DNA from: Stenotrophomonas maltophilia
GTDB lineage: Bacteria > Pseudomonadota > Gammaproteobacteria > Xanthomonadales > Xanthomonadaceae
Reading direction: 5' to 3'
Assembly: GCA_002435595.1 (NCBI GenBank)
Contig: DJBL01000038.1
Location: 1-21,073, forward strand
DNA: 21,073 nt
In this document: positions 1 to 6,121 of the stretch, piece after piece
Layout: every line of letters starts with the position of its first letter
Numbering within the stretch: position 1 is the stretch's first letter
Notes under the pieces: generated by a model
Databases searched by the model: none
What the model was told of the DNA's origin: nothing
What the model saw: the letters and a program-made list of their open reading frames with translations, nothing else
Program-made: the position numbers and the translations under genes

Positions 1-581
1 AGCGCCAGGGCAGTCCCGGCGGCCAGGCCGCCGCCGCCCACCGGCACCACCAGCACGTCCAGCGGGCCGTGGCTGTGCAGCAGTTCCAGCGCGGCCGTGC
101 CCTGGCCGGCGATCACCCGCGGGTCGGCATACGGATGCACCAGGCTGGCGCCGGTCTGCGCCTGCACCTCCAGGCACATCGCCTCACGGGCCTGGATGCT
201 CGGCGCGCAGCGCCAGATGGTGGCGCCATGGCGGACGATGTTGGCCAGCTTGGCCGCCACCGCGCCCTCGGGCACCACCACGTTGCAGGCGATGCCGCGG
301 GTGCGCGCGGCCAGCGCCAGCGCGGCGCCGTGGTTGCCCGATGAATGGGTGACCACCCCGCGCGGGGCCTGGTCGGCATCCAGGGACCACACCGCATTGC
401 AGGCACCGCGGAACTTGAACGCGCCGCCGCGCTGCAGGTGTTCGGCCTTGAACGCCAGCGTCGCGCCCGCCAGCCCGTCCAGCACATGCGAGTGCAGCAC
501 CGGGGTCACGCTGGCATGCGGGGCGATGCGTGCGGCGGCCGCCAGGAGGTCGTCGACACAGGGCAAGGGTGAATCGCTCAT
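1..581 (-). CDS. Threonine/serine dehydratase-like PLP enzyme (3' end beyond window)
   Basis: Only the first 193 codons are present; the gene runs off the left edge. The protein is a fold-type II pyridoxal-phosphate enzyme. It has the Schiff-base lysine motif AFKFRGACNA (Lys56), the substrate-binding loop SSGNHGAA at about 80-87, and the glycine-rich phosphate loop VGGGGLAAG at 181-189. This is the signature set of the serine/threonine dehydratase, serine racemase and phenylserine dehydratase group, which deaminate or racemise hydroxy-amino acids. The start ATG at 581 gives a family-typical N-terminus (MSDSPLPCVDDLLAAAARI). It is transcribed away from the lipoprotein gene at 728. The C-terminal part is missing, so a catabolic single-domain dehydratase cannot be told from biosynthetic IlvA, which has an extra ACT-like domain. 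The exact substrate is therefore open. Confidence 0.85.
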   Translation of the reverse strand, partial: MSDSPLPCVDDLLAAAARIAPHASVTPVLHSHVLDGLAGATLAFKAEHLQRGGAFKFRGACNAVWSLDADQAPRGVVTHSSGNHGAALALAARTRGIACNVVVPEGAVAAKLANIVRHGATIWRCAPSIQAREAMCLEVQAQTGASLVHPYADPRVIAGQGTAALELLHSHGPLDVLVVPVGGGGLAAGTALA

Positions 582-727
582 GACGCAAGATTAACGTATG
601 CCCACGGTTCGCATCGCCCCGCCCCGGCGTGACACCATGGCAATCATTCATCGGATCGGGGCTGAGTTAAGGGCCGATTCAATGCGCCGGGCTGAAGCTG
701 GCTCCATACCCTCGGGGGGACCCCATC

Positions 728-1237
728 ATGAAAATGCGCCTGATCTTCGCCGGTGGCCTGCTGTTGGCCCTGTCCGGCTGCGCCACCTACGACTATGTCG
801 GCGGCGGCGGTGGCAGCGGTTACTACCACGGTGCGCCGTCGGTGGAGTACCGCTACCCCTATGGCTATCCCTACGGCTACGGCAATGGCTACGGCTATGG
901 CAGCGGCTACTACGGCGGCGGGTATTACGGCGGCGGCTACGGCTACCCCAACTACCGCCCCTACCCCAACTACCGCCCGCCGCATCACAACCACCGCCCG
1001 CCGCCGCGCCCGGGCAACGGCGGCAATCCGCCGGTGCGTCCGGATCGCCCGCGTCCGTCCTACAACGGGGGCTCGCCGTGGCGGAACATGGATTCGGTCG
1101 GTCGCCCGCCGCAGCAGCAGCGCCCGTCGCCGCCGCCCCAGGCTCGACCGGCGCAGGCACCACGCCCGGCCCAGCGATCCAACGGTTCGCCGTGGCGGAA
1201 CATGAACAATTTGAACCAGCGCACAGTTGAGCCCTGA
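728..1237 (+). CDS. Gly/Tyr-rich putative lipoprotein with duplicated SPWRNM motif
   Basis: A 169-residue protein that I do not recognise as a named family. Residues 1-18 form a lipoprotein signal peptide (MKMRLIFAGGLLLALSGC) with lipobox LSGC, so Cys18 would be lipidated and the mature protein membrane-anchored. Residues about 20-80 are low complexity, dominated by Gly and Tyr (YPYGY, GYYGGG). They are followed by Pro/Arg/Asn-rich sequence (NYRPYPNYRPP). The motif GSPWRNM occurs twice, at 115-121 and 153-159, near the C-terminus; the 18 bases coding SPWRNM are identical in both copies. A G-rich ribosome-binding stretch lies at about 714-720. The gene is monocistronic, with a candidate intrinsic terminator at 1410. 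It is probably an exported envelope or surface protein; function unknown. Confidence 0.8.
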   Translation: MKMRLIFAGGLLLALSGCATYDYVGGGGGSGYYHGAPSVEYRYPYGYPYGYGNGYGYGSGYYGGGYYGGGYGYPNYRPYPNYRPPHHNHRPPPRPGNGGNPPVRPDRPRPSYNGGSPWRNMDSVGRPPQQQRPSPPPQARPAQAPRPAQRSNGSPWRNMNNLNQRTVEP

Positions 1238-1243
1238 TCCATC

Positions 1244-1271
1244 TTGATTTTCACCACCCACCGGGTTCAAT
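1244..1271 (+). promoter_or_regulatory. Weak candidate sigma-70 promoter after the lipoprotein gene
   Basis: TTGATT at 1244-1249, a 16-base spacer and TTCAAT at 1266-1271 match the -35 and -10 consensus at 4/6 each. If used, it would start a transcript near 1278 that ends at the plus-strand terminator at 1410-1446. That would be about 165 nt with no convincing reading frame. The alternative is that the stretch is simply the long 3' untranslated region of the lipoprotein mRNA. Confidence 0.2.
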
Positions 1272-1409
1272 CTAGGGGGGTGGTGACCGCTTCTGTCGCA
1301 AAGTGACAAAAACGACACGGCGCGTCACATTCAGCTCTATGTCGATATCCGCCGGGAAACTCTGGATCCCCCCTGTTCCGGCCCTGACGGATGTCGGCAC
1401 CTACAACGC

Positions 1410-1446
1410 AGAAGGCCCCGCCATGGCGGGGCCTTCTGTTTTTGGG
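1410..1446 (+). terminator. Rho-independent terminator, plus strand
   Basis: A perfect 28-base palindrome spans 1410-1437 (arms AGAAGGCCCCGCCA and its complement). It is followed directly by GTTTTTGGG, giving a GC-rich hairpin with a U-tract on the plus strand. It would end transcription from the lipoprotein gene, about 170 nt beyond its stop codon, or from the weak promoter at 1244. Confidence 0.75.
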
Positions 1447-1470
1447 CCGTGCGGATGCAGCGGGCGTGGC

Positions 1471-1508
1471 AAAAAAACAGGGCCGACAGTCCCCCGACTG
1501 TCGGCCCT
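1471..1508 (-). terminator. Rho-independent terminator, minus strand
   Basis: A perfect 12-base-pair stem (1479-1490 with 1497-1508; minus-strand arms AGGGCCGACAGT and ACTGTCGGCCCT) has a 6-base loop. On the minus strand it is followed by G and seven T residues (complement of the A-run at 1471-1477), an ideal intrinsic terminator. The plus-strand side lacks a U-tract. No minus-strand protein gene lies upstream of it, which points to a non-coding transcript. Confidence 0.8.
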
Positions 1509-1590
1509 TCTGCTTCCCCGGGATGCGCATGGACCGGCCCCTGTTCCAATTCCGGTCCGTAACGCCAAGGCGCCTGCCATCCTGGGTGCT
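1472..1590 (-). ncRNA. Candidate sigma-54-dependent small RNA
   Basis: Predicted from its two ends. A near-consensus sigma-54 promoter at 1602-1617 points leftward, and a strong minus-strand intrinsic terminator ends at about 1472. The start should fall 12 bases past the -12 cytosine, at about 1590-1591, giving an RNA of about 119 nt. No plausible reading frame is contained in it; those on this strand run through the terminator. Besides the terminator it contains a second hairpin: a 7-base-pair stem (GGACCGG with CCGGUCC, plus coordinates 1531-1537 and 1552-1558) with a 14-base loop containing GGA. I do not recognise it as a named RNA. The gene to its right, mnmG, is transcribed in the opposite direction. 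Confidence 0.55.
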
Positions 1591-1601
1591 ATTGGGTTAT
1601 C

Positions 1602-1617
1602 TGCAGAAAACGTGCCA
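1602..1617 (-). promoter_or_regulatory. Sigma-54 (RpoN) promoter, minus strand
   Basis: The minus strand reads TGGCACG-TTTT-CTGCA. The RpoN consensus is TGGCACG-N4-TTGCW, so only the first base of the -12 block differs. The bases just upstream (CAAGT) also fit the extended mrNrY consensus. The -24 GG and -12 GC are correctly spaced. RpoN promoters need an enhancer-binding protein; its binding site cannot be identified here. Confidence 0.65.
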
Positions 1618-1625
1618 ACTTGAGG

Positions 1626-1644
1626 GCCGATGTCGGTGATCGGC
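1626..1644. promoter_or_regulatory. Short dyad between the divergent sigma-54 and mnmG promoters
   Basis: GCCGAT (1626-1631) and ATCGGC (1639-1644) form an inverted repeat with a 7-base spacer. It lies just upstream of the sigma-54 promoter and overlaps the region where the mnmG -35 box would be. It could be an operator touching both promoters, or a chance GC-rich dyad. Confidence 0.25.
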
Positions 1645-1655
1645 ACGATTGGCGC

Positions 1656-1661
1656 TAAAAT
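1656..1661 (+). promoter_or_regulatory. Candidate -10 box for mnmG
   Basis: TAAAAT matches the -10 consensus at 5/6 in otherwise GC-rich DNA, 65 bases before the mnmG start codon. There is no recognisable -35 box at the usual distance. It would give a 5' untranslated region of nearly 60 nt. Confidence 0.35.
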
Positions 1662-1725
1662 CACCACCCGCGGCCCGCCTCCAGGGCCGATTCCGGGCCG
1701 AGTGCGCCCCCCGAGCCCCACGCCA

Positions 1726-3615
1726 ATGACCGACTCCTTCTACCACTACGACGTCATCGTCATCGGCGGCGGCCACGCCGGCACCGAGGCGGCGCTGGCG
1801 TCCGCGCGCAGCGGTGCGCGCACCCTGCTGCTGACCCACAACGTGGAAACCATCGGCGCGATGAGCTGCAACCCGGCCATCGGCGGGATCGGCAAGGGCC
1901 ACCTGGTCAAGGAGATCGATGCGCTGGGCGGGGCGATGGCCCAGGCCGCCGACCGCGCCGGCATCCAGTGGCGCACCCTCAATGCCTCCAAGGGCCCGGC
2001 CGTGCGTGCCACCCGCTGCCAGGCCGACCGCAACCTGTACCGCATGGCGATCCGGCAGATCGTGGAAGCCCAGCCCAACCTGACCGTGTTCCAGGCGGCG
2101 GTGGACGACCTGGTGATCGACGGCGACGCCGTGCGCGGCGCGGTCACCCAGACCGGGCTGACCTTCCACGCCCCGGCCGTGGTGCTCACCGCCGGCACCT
2201 TCCTGGCCGGCAAGATCCACGTCGGCCAGACCCAGTACGCGGCCGGCCGCATGGGCGACCCGCCGGCCACCACCCTGGCCGCGCGCCTGCGCGAGCGGCC
2301 GTTCGTGATCGACCGCCTGAAGACCGGCACCCCGCCGCGGATCGACGGCCGCTCGCTGGACTACAGCGTGATGGCCGAGCAGCCCGGCGACGACCCGCGC
2401 CCGGTGATGTCCTTCCTCGGCAACGTGGCCGATCACCCGGCGCAGGTGAGCTGCTGGATCACCCATACCAGCGAGCGCACCCACGAGATCATCCGCAGCG
2501 CCCTGCACCGCTCGCCGCTTTACAGCGGCCAGATCGAAGGCATCGGCCCGCGTTACTGCCCCTCCATCGAAGACAAGGTCGTGCGCTTCGCCGAAAAGGC
2601 CAGCCACCAGATCTTCGTCGAGCCCGAAGGGCTGGACGTGGTCGAGATCTATCCCAACGGCATCTCCACCTCGCTGCCGTTCGATGTGCAGCTGGCCCTG
2701 GTGCGCAGCATCACCGGCTTCGAGAACGCGCACATCACCCGCCCCGGCTACGCCATCGAGTACGACTTCTTCGATCCGCGCGGGCTGGACAACACCCTGC
2801 AGACCAAGAGCGTGGCCGGGTTGTTCTTCGCCGGCCAGATCAACGGCACCACCGGCTACGAAGAAGCCGCCGCGCAGGGCCTGCTGGCCGGCATCAACGC
2901 CGCCCGCCACGTGCGCGAGCAGGCCGGCTGGTGCCCGCGCCGCGACGAGGCCTACCTGGGCGTGCTGGTCGACGACCTGATCACCCATGGCACCACCGAG
3001 CCGTACCGTATGTTCACCAGCCGCGCCGAATACCGCCTGCAGCTGCGCGAGGACAACGCCGACGTGCGCCTGACCGGCACCGGCCGCGAACTGGGCCTGG
3101 TGGACGAGCGCCGCTGGGCCGCGTTCCAGGCCAAGCAGGATGCGGTGGCCAACGAATCGGCACGCCTGCGCGCACTCTGGGCCACGCCCGGCAATGCACT
3201 GGGCCGCGAAGTGGAAGCCACCCTGGGCGTGGCGGTCAGCCGCGAAACCACCGTGCTGGACCTGATCAAGCGCCCCGAACTGGACTACGCCCAGCTCATG
3301 CAGGTGCCGTCGCTGGGCCCGGCCGTGGCCGACCCGAAGGTGGCCGAACAGGTGGAGATCGGGGTCAAGTACGCCGGCTACCTGGACCGCCAGCGCGAGG
3401 AAATCGAGCGCCAGCAGCGTCACGAGAACACCGCCATCGCCAGCGATTTCGACTATGCCGGCGTGCGCGGCCTGTCGGCCGAAGTGCAGCAGAAGCTCGA
3501 ACGCGTGCGCCCGCAGACCATCGGCCAGGCCCAGCGCATCCCCGGCATGACCCCGGCGGCGATCTCGCTGCTGCTGGTGCACCTGGAACGCGCACGCCGC
3601 ATCCGCGCCGCCTGA
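1726..3615 (+). CDS. mnmG: tRNA uridine-5-carboxymethylaminomethyl modification enzyme MnmG (GidA)
   Basis: A 629-residue protein, the same length as E. coli MnmG. With MnmE it installs the (carboxymethyl)aminomethyl group on the wobble uridine (U34) of certain tRNAs, using FAD, NADH and a folate one-carbon donor. The N-terminal FAD-binding motif VIGGGHAGTEAA lies at about 12-23. The two conserved cysteines are Cys48 (SCNPAIGG) and Cys278 (RYCPSIEDK). The FAD-contacting segment GQINGTTGYEEAAAQG starts at about 370, and the helical C-terminal tail domain includes YAGYLDRQREEIER. The start at 1726 (MTDSFYHYDVIVIGGG) is chosen because it matches family N-termini; an in-frame ATG at 1630 would add 32 proline-rich residues. 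There is no good Shine-Dalgarno sequence before it. mnmE is not adjacent. Confidence 0.97.
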   Translation: MTDSFYHYDVIVIGGGHAGTEAALASARSGARTLLLTHNVETIGAMSCNPAIGGIGKGHLVKEIDALGGAMAQAADRAGIQWRTLNASKGPAVRATRCQADRNLYRMAIRQIVEAQPNLTVFQAAVDDLVIDGDAVRGAVTQTGLTFHAPAVVLTAGTFLAGKIHVGQTQYAAGRMGDPPATTLAARLRERPFVIDRLKTGTPPRIDGRSLDYSVMAEQPGDDPRPVMSFLGNVADHPAQVSCWITHTSERTHEIIRSALHRSPLYSGQIEGIGPRYCPSIEDKVVRFAEKASHQIFVEPEGLDVVEIYPNGISTSLPFDVQLALVRSITGFENAHITRPGYAIEYDFFDPRGLDNTLQTKSVAGLFFAGQINGTTGYEEAAAQGLLAGINAARHVREQAGWCPRRDEAYLGVLVDDLITHGTTEPYRMFTSRAEYRLQLREDNADVRLTGTGRELGLVDERRWAAFQAKQDAVANESARLRALWATPGNALGREVEATLGVAVSRETTVLDLIKRPELDYAQLMQVPSLGPAVADPKVAEQVEIGVKYAGYLDRQREEIERQQRHENTAIASDFDYAGVRGLSAEVQQKLERVRPQTIGQAQRIPGMTPAAISLLLVHLERARRIRAA

Positions 3616-3636
3616 AGCCACCCCCACCCCGCTAGC

Positions 3637-3688
3637 GCCGACCGTTGGTCGGCTGCGCCGGATGCCGTGCAGCCGACCATCGGTCGGC
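3637..3688. repeat. GTAG/SMAG-type REP dimer downstream of mnmG
   Basis: Two small palindromes (GCCGACC-gtt-GGTCGGC at 3637-3653, GCCGACC-atc-GGTCGGC at 3672-3688) face each other. Together they form a 20-base inverted repeat (3637-3656 with 3669-3688) with a single mismatch and a 12-base loop. The bases just before it read CTAG rather than GTAG, so this copy has a degenerate header. The sequence resembles the SMAG extragenic palindromes of Stenotrophomonas. The hairpin could stabilise or end the mnmG transcript. It lies 21 bases after the mnmG stop. Confidence 0.7.
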
Positions 3689-3738
3689 CCACAGGATCCA
3701 CCGCCCCCACCAGCGCTGCAGGACGCAGGAGAGCAGAC

Positions 3739-4557
3739 ATGGACATCCACCCGATCGCGCCGGACAAGCGCGCCGCGATCATGGTCGAACTGGAGCGCAT
3801 CGAACGCGTACATGACGTGCGCGTGCTGATGGCGTGCGAGTCGGGCAGTCGCGGCTGGGGGTTTTCATCGCCCGACAGCGATTACGATGCGCGCTTCATC
3901 TACGTGCACCGCCAACCGTGGTACCTCAGCGTCAACGAAGCCACCGGGCCCGGCCAGGCACAGCGGGATGTCATCGAATTGCCGATCGACGACGAACTGG
4001 ACGTGAGCGGCTGGGACCTGCGCAAGGCACTGCGGCTGGTGTCCAAATCCAACCCGACCCTGTCCGAATGGCTGCGCTCGCCGATCGTGTACCGGCAGGA
4101 CGATGCGGCGGTGGCCGCGCTGCTGGATGCCGTGCAGCAGTTCCATTCGCCGCTGGGCAGCTGGTGGCATTACCTCAACATGGCCCGCACCAACTTCCGC
4201 GGTTATCTGCGCGGCGAGCGGGTGCGCACCAAGAAGTACCTGTATGTGCTTCGCCCGCTGCTGGCCTGCCGCTGGATCGAGTGCGAGCCCGATCCGCCGC
4301 CGATGGCCTTCGAACTGCTGCTGGATCGCCTGCTGCCCCACGGCCCGGTGCGCGCGGCGATCGACCAGCTGCTGGTGGTGAAGCGGGCCAGCGCCGAAGT
4401 TGCCGATGGCCCACGGATCGGCGTGATCAGCGCGTACATCGAGGCCGAACTGGCGGCGATGGAGCATGCCGCGCCGCCGCTGGCGTCGGGCAGTGGCGAC
4501 AGCGGAGCGTTGGACGCGCTGTTCCGCCAGATGCTGGCCACGCACGCCCCCCGGTAG
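3739..4557 (+). CDS. RlaP/YcgL-type nucleotidyltransferase (DNA polymerase beta superfamily)
   Basis: A 272-residue protein of the predicted nucleotidyltransferase family COG3541 (RlaP, 'RNA repair pathway DNA polymerase beta family'). The N-terminal polymerase-beta core shows GSRGWGF at 36-42 and the metal-binding aspartates in PDSDYDARF (Asp48, Asp50). The helical remainder, with LNMARTNFRGYLRGERVRTKKYLYVLRPLLACRWIE, is typical of the family. Such enzymes transfer nucleotides, and some are encoded in predicted RNA-repair operons; here no ligase, kinase or RtcB neighbour is present, so its substrate is unknown. The start at 3739 follows a clear AGGAGAG ribosome-binding site; an upstream in-frame ATG at 3667 lies inside the palindromic repeat and is rejected. 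The stop codon TAG lies within the GTAG of the next repeat. Confidence 0.8.
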   Translation: MDIHPIAPDKRAAIMVELERIERVHDVRVLMACESGSRGWGFSSPDSDYDARFIYVHRQPWYLSVNEATGPGQAQRDVIELPIDDELDVSGWDLRKALRLVSKSNPTLSEWLRSPIVYRQDDAAVAALLDAVQQFHSPLGSWWHYLNMARTNFRGYLRGERVRTKKYLYVLRPLLACRWIECEPDPPPMAFELLLDRLLPHGPVRAAIDQLLVVKRASAEVADGPRIGVISAYIEAELAAMEHAAPPLASGSGDSGALDALFRQMLATHAPR

Positions 4558-4627
4558 AGCCGACCGCGGGTCGGCGGCGCAACATCCGCCGTCGGGGGCC
4601 GGGCAGCCGCCCCACGGTCGGCGCTAC
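4554..4627. repeat. GTAG/SMAG-type REP dimer overlapping the stop codon of the nucleotidyltransferase gene
   Basis: The left unit begins with GTAG (4554-4557), followed by the stem GCCGACC-gcg-GGTCGGC (4559-4575). The right unit is in inverse orientation: GCCGCCC-cac-GGTCGGC (4606-4622, one stem mismatch), ending GCTAC (complement of GTAGC). The head-to-head dimer is the organisation expected of SMAG/REP elements in Stenotrophomonas. TAG of the left header is the stop codon of the preceding gene. Confidence 0.8.
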
Positions 4628-4735
4628 GCCGGTGGCATGCACGCCATCGGCGGGCGTCGCCGCCCCCGCGTTATCATCGGGGGCCGGGACAACGCTGCAG
4701 GCCGCGTCCCTGCCCCTGCGTTGCCGGAGTTGCAC

Positions 4736-5266
4736 ATGTCCCCGATCCGTCCCTTCCTCGACAAGCGTCCCGTCCTTGGCCAGCGCTGCTACATCGACCC
4801 GGCCTGCACCATCATCGGTGACGTGGTCCTGGGCGATGACGTGTCGGTATGGCCGGGCACGGTGATCCGCGGCGACGTCAACTACGTGCGGATCGGCGCG
4901 CGCAGCAACATCCAGGACGGCACCATCATCCATGTCAGCCACCATAGCCCGTACAACATGGAAGGCTTCCCGACACTGATCGGCGAGGGGGTGACGGTCG
5001 GCCACGGCACCATCATCCATGCCTGCACCATCGGCGATTACAGCCTGATCGGGATGGGGGCGTGCATCCTGGACGGCGCCCGGGTGGAGACGCACGGCTT
5101 CGTCGGTGCCGGCGCGGTGGTCGGCCCGGGCAAGGTGGTCGGCGAGGGCGAGCTGTGGGTCGGCAACCCGGCGCGGCGGGTACGCACGCTGACCGCCAGC
5201 CAGATCGAATCGCTGCATTACTCGGCCGACCACTACGTGCGGCTCAAGGACAAGTACCTGGGCTGA
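4736..5266 (+). CDS. Gamma-class carbonic anhydrase family protein (YrdA-like)
   Basis: A 176-residue left-handed beta-helix protein made of hexapeptide repeats (for example IIGDVVLGDDVSVWPGTVI, VRIGARSNIQDGTII). The three histidines that bind the catalytic metal in gamma carbonic anhydrases are present: His66 (IIHVSHH), His90 and His95 (VGHGTIIHAC). The arginine/aspartate pair of VIRGDVNYV and the QDG motif are also conserved. A C-terminal helix (TASQIESLHYSADHYVRLKDKYLG) is typical of the YrdA/PaaY group. The active trimer would hydrate CO2 to bicarbonate, but many YrdA-like proteins show little activity, so the physiological role is uncertain. The start is preceded by GGAG. A possible -10 (TATCAT, 4672-4677) lies upstream. 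Confidence 0.9.
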   Translation: MSPIRPFLDKRPVLGQRCYIDPACTIIGDVVLGDDVSVWPGTVIRGDVNYVRIGARSNIQDGTIIHVSHHSPYNMEGFPTLIGEGVTVGHGTIIHACTIGDYSLIGMGACILDGARVETHGFVGAGAVVGPGKVVGEGELWVGNPARRVRTLTASQIESLHYSADHYVRLKDKYLG

Positions 5267-5372
5267 TCGCGGTGGCCGTGGTCGCATCCGCCCTGCCGCC
5301 CCTCGCGGCGCTGGGCATCGGCGCGGCTGCACGGTAAAGTCCACAGCCGACCAGGAAGCAGTCGAGAACCGC

Positions 5373-5438
5373 ATGCCCCCGCTGGCAGCAGACCGGAGAG
5401 GATTCCGGCATTCCCTTTCCCGCCGCGTGCGCGCATGA
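5373..5438 (+). CDS. Possible 21-codon leader ORF coupled to the RDD gene
   Basis: A short reading frame (MPPLAADRRGFRHSLSRRVRA) whose TGA at 5436-5438 overlaps the ATG of the RDD gene in an ATGA junction. An AGGAAG lies about 15 bases before its ATG, farther than usual, and the RDD ATG itself has no good ribosome-binding site. Coupled translation from this leader could explain how the RDD gene is initiated. High-GC DNA leaves many such frames open by chance, so confidence is low. Confidence 0.25.
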   Translation: MPPLAADRRGFRHSLSRRVRA

Positions 5439-6121
5439 GCGCGACGATGCTGGACACCTACCGTGAAGTGATCACGCCCGAAGGCGTGCCGCTGCATCTG
5501 CCGGCCGCCGGCCCGGTGCCGCGTGCGCTGGCCTGGCTGATCGACTTCGTGATCCGGGTCGGGGTGCTGCTGGTGCTGAGCATACCGCTGGCCTTCCTCG
5601 GCGGCTTCGGCCAGGGCCTGTACCTGGCGCTGATGTTCCTGCTGATGTGGGCCTACACCATCGTGCAGGAAGCCCTGTGGGGGCGCACGGTGGGCAAGCG
5701 CGCGCTGGGCCTGCGCGTGGTGGCGCGCGATGGCGCGCCGATCGGCTGGATGGCCGCGATCACCCGCAACCTGCTGCGTACGGTGGACATGCTGCCGTTC
5801 GGCTATGCGCTGGGCCTGCTGTCGAGCCTGTTCGACCCGCACGGGCGCCGCCTCGGCGACCTGGTCGCCAGCACCGTGGTCATCCACGACAGTGCCCGCC
5901 CCGTGCCCGGCAGCCTGGCCATCGACAGCGTGCTGGCGCCGCCGCAGCCGCTGCAACCGGCCGAGCAGGCCGCCGTGGTGGCCTTTGCCGAACGCGCGCC
6001 GCGGCTGTCGTCGGCACGCCAGCAGGAACTGGCCAGTCTGGTGGAGCCGCTCAGCGGTGGCGGCCAGGTCGGGGTGCTGCGCCTGTATGCCATGGCCAAC
6101 TGGCTGCTGGGGCGTCGATGA
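5435..6121 (+). CDS. RDD family membrane protein
   Basis: A 228-residue inner-membrane protein with the hallmarks of the RDD family: Arg30 and Asp37 in PRALAWLIDFVIR at the start of the first membrane segment (about 32-56), a second segment at about 60-80, GRTVGKRALGLRVV after it, and DPHGRRLGDLVASTVVI closing the domain. The region after residue 155 is soluble. The biochemical role of this subgroup is unknown. It is the first gene of a six-gene operon, and its TGA overlaps the ATG of the SpoIIM-like gene (ATGA at 6118). Context suggests it is a membrane partner of the MoxR/DUF58 module. Confidence 0.9.
   Translation: MSATMLDTYREVITPEGVPLHLPAAGPVPRALAWLIDFVIRVGVLLVLSIPLAFLGGFGQGLYLALMFLLMWAYTIVQEALWGRTVGKRALGLRVVARDGAPIGWMAAITRNLLRTVDMLPFGYALGLLSSLFDPHGRRLGDLVASTVVIHDSARPVPGSLAIDSVLAPPQPLQPAEQAAVVAFAERAPRLSSARQQELASLVEPLSGGGQVGVLRLYAMANWLLGRR

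Noticed and set aside
1303..1623. 106-residue plus-strand frame in the intergenic region
   Set aside because: It runs straight through the plus-strand terminator hairpin and across the sRNA terminator and body, has no ribosome-binding site, and its translation resembles no protein.
1597..3813. 738-residue open frame on the minus strand opposite mnmG
   Set aside because: It lies antisense to a full-length, motif-complete mnmG. Its composition (Ala/Gly/His/Arg-rich) is what GC-rich third positions produce on the opposite strand, and it shows no domain.
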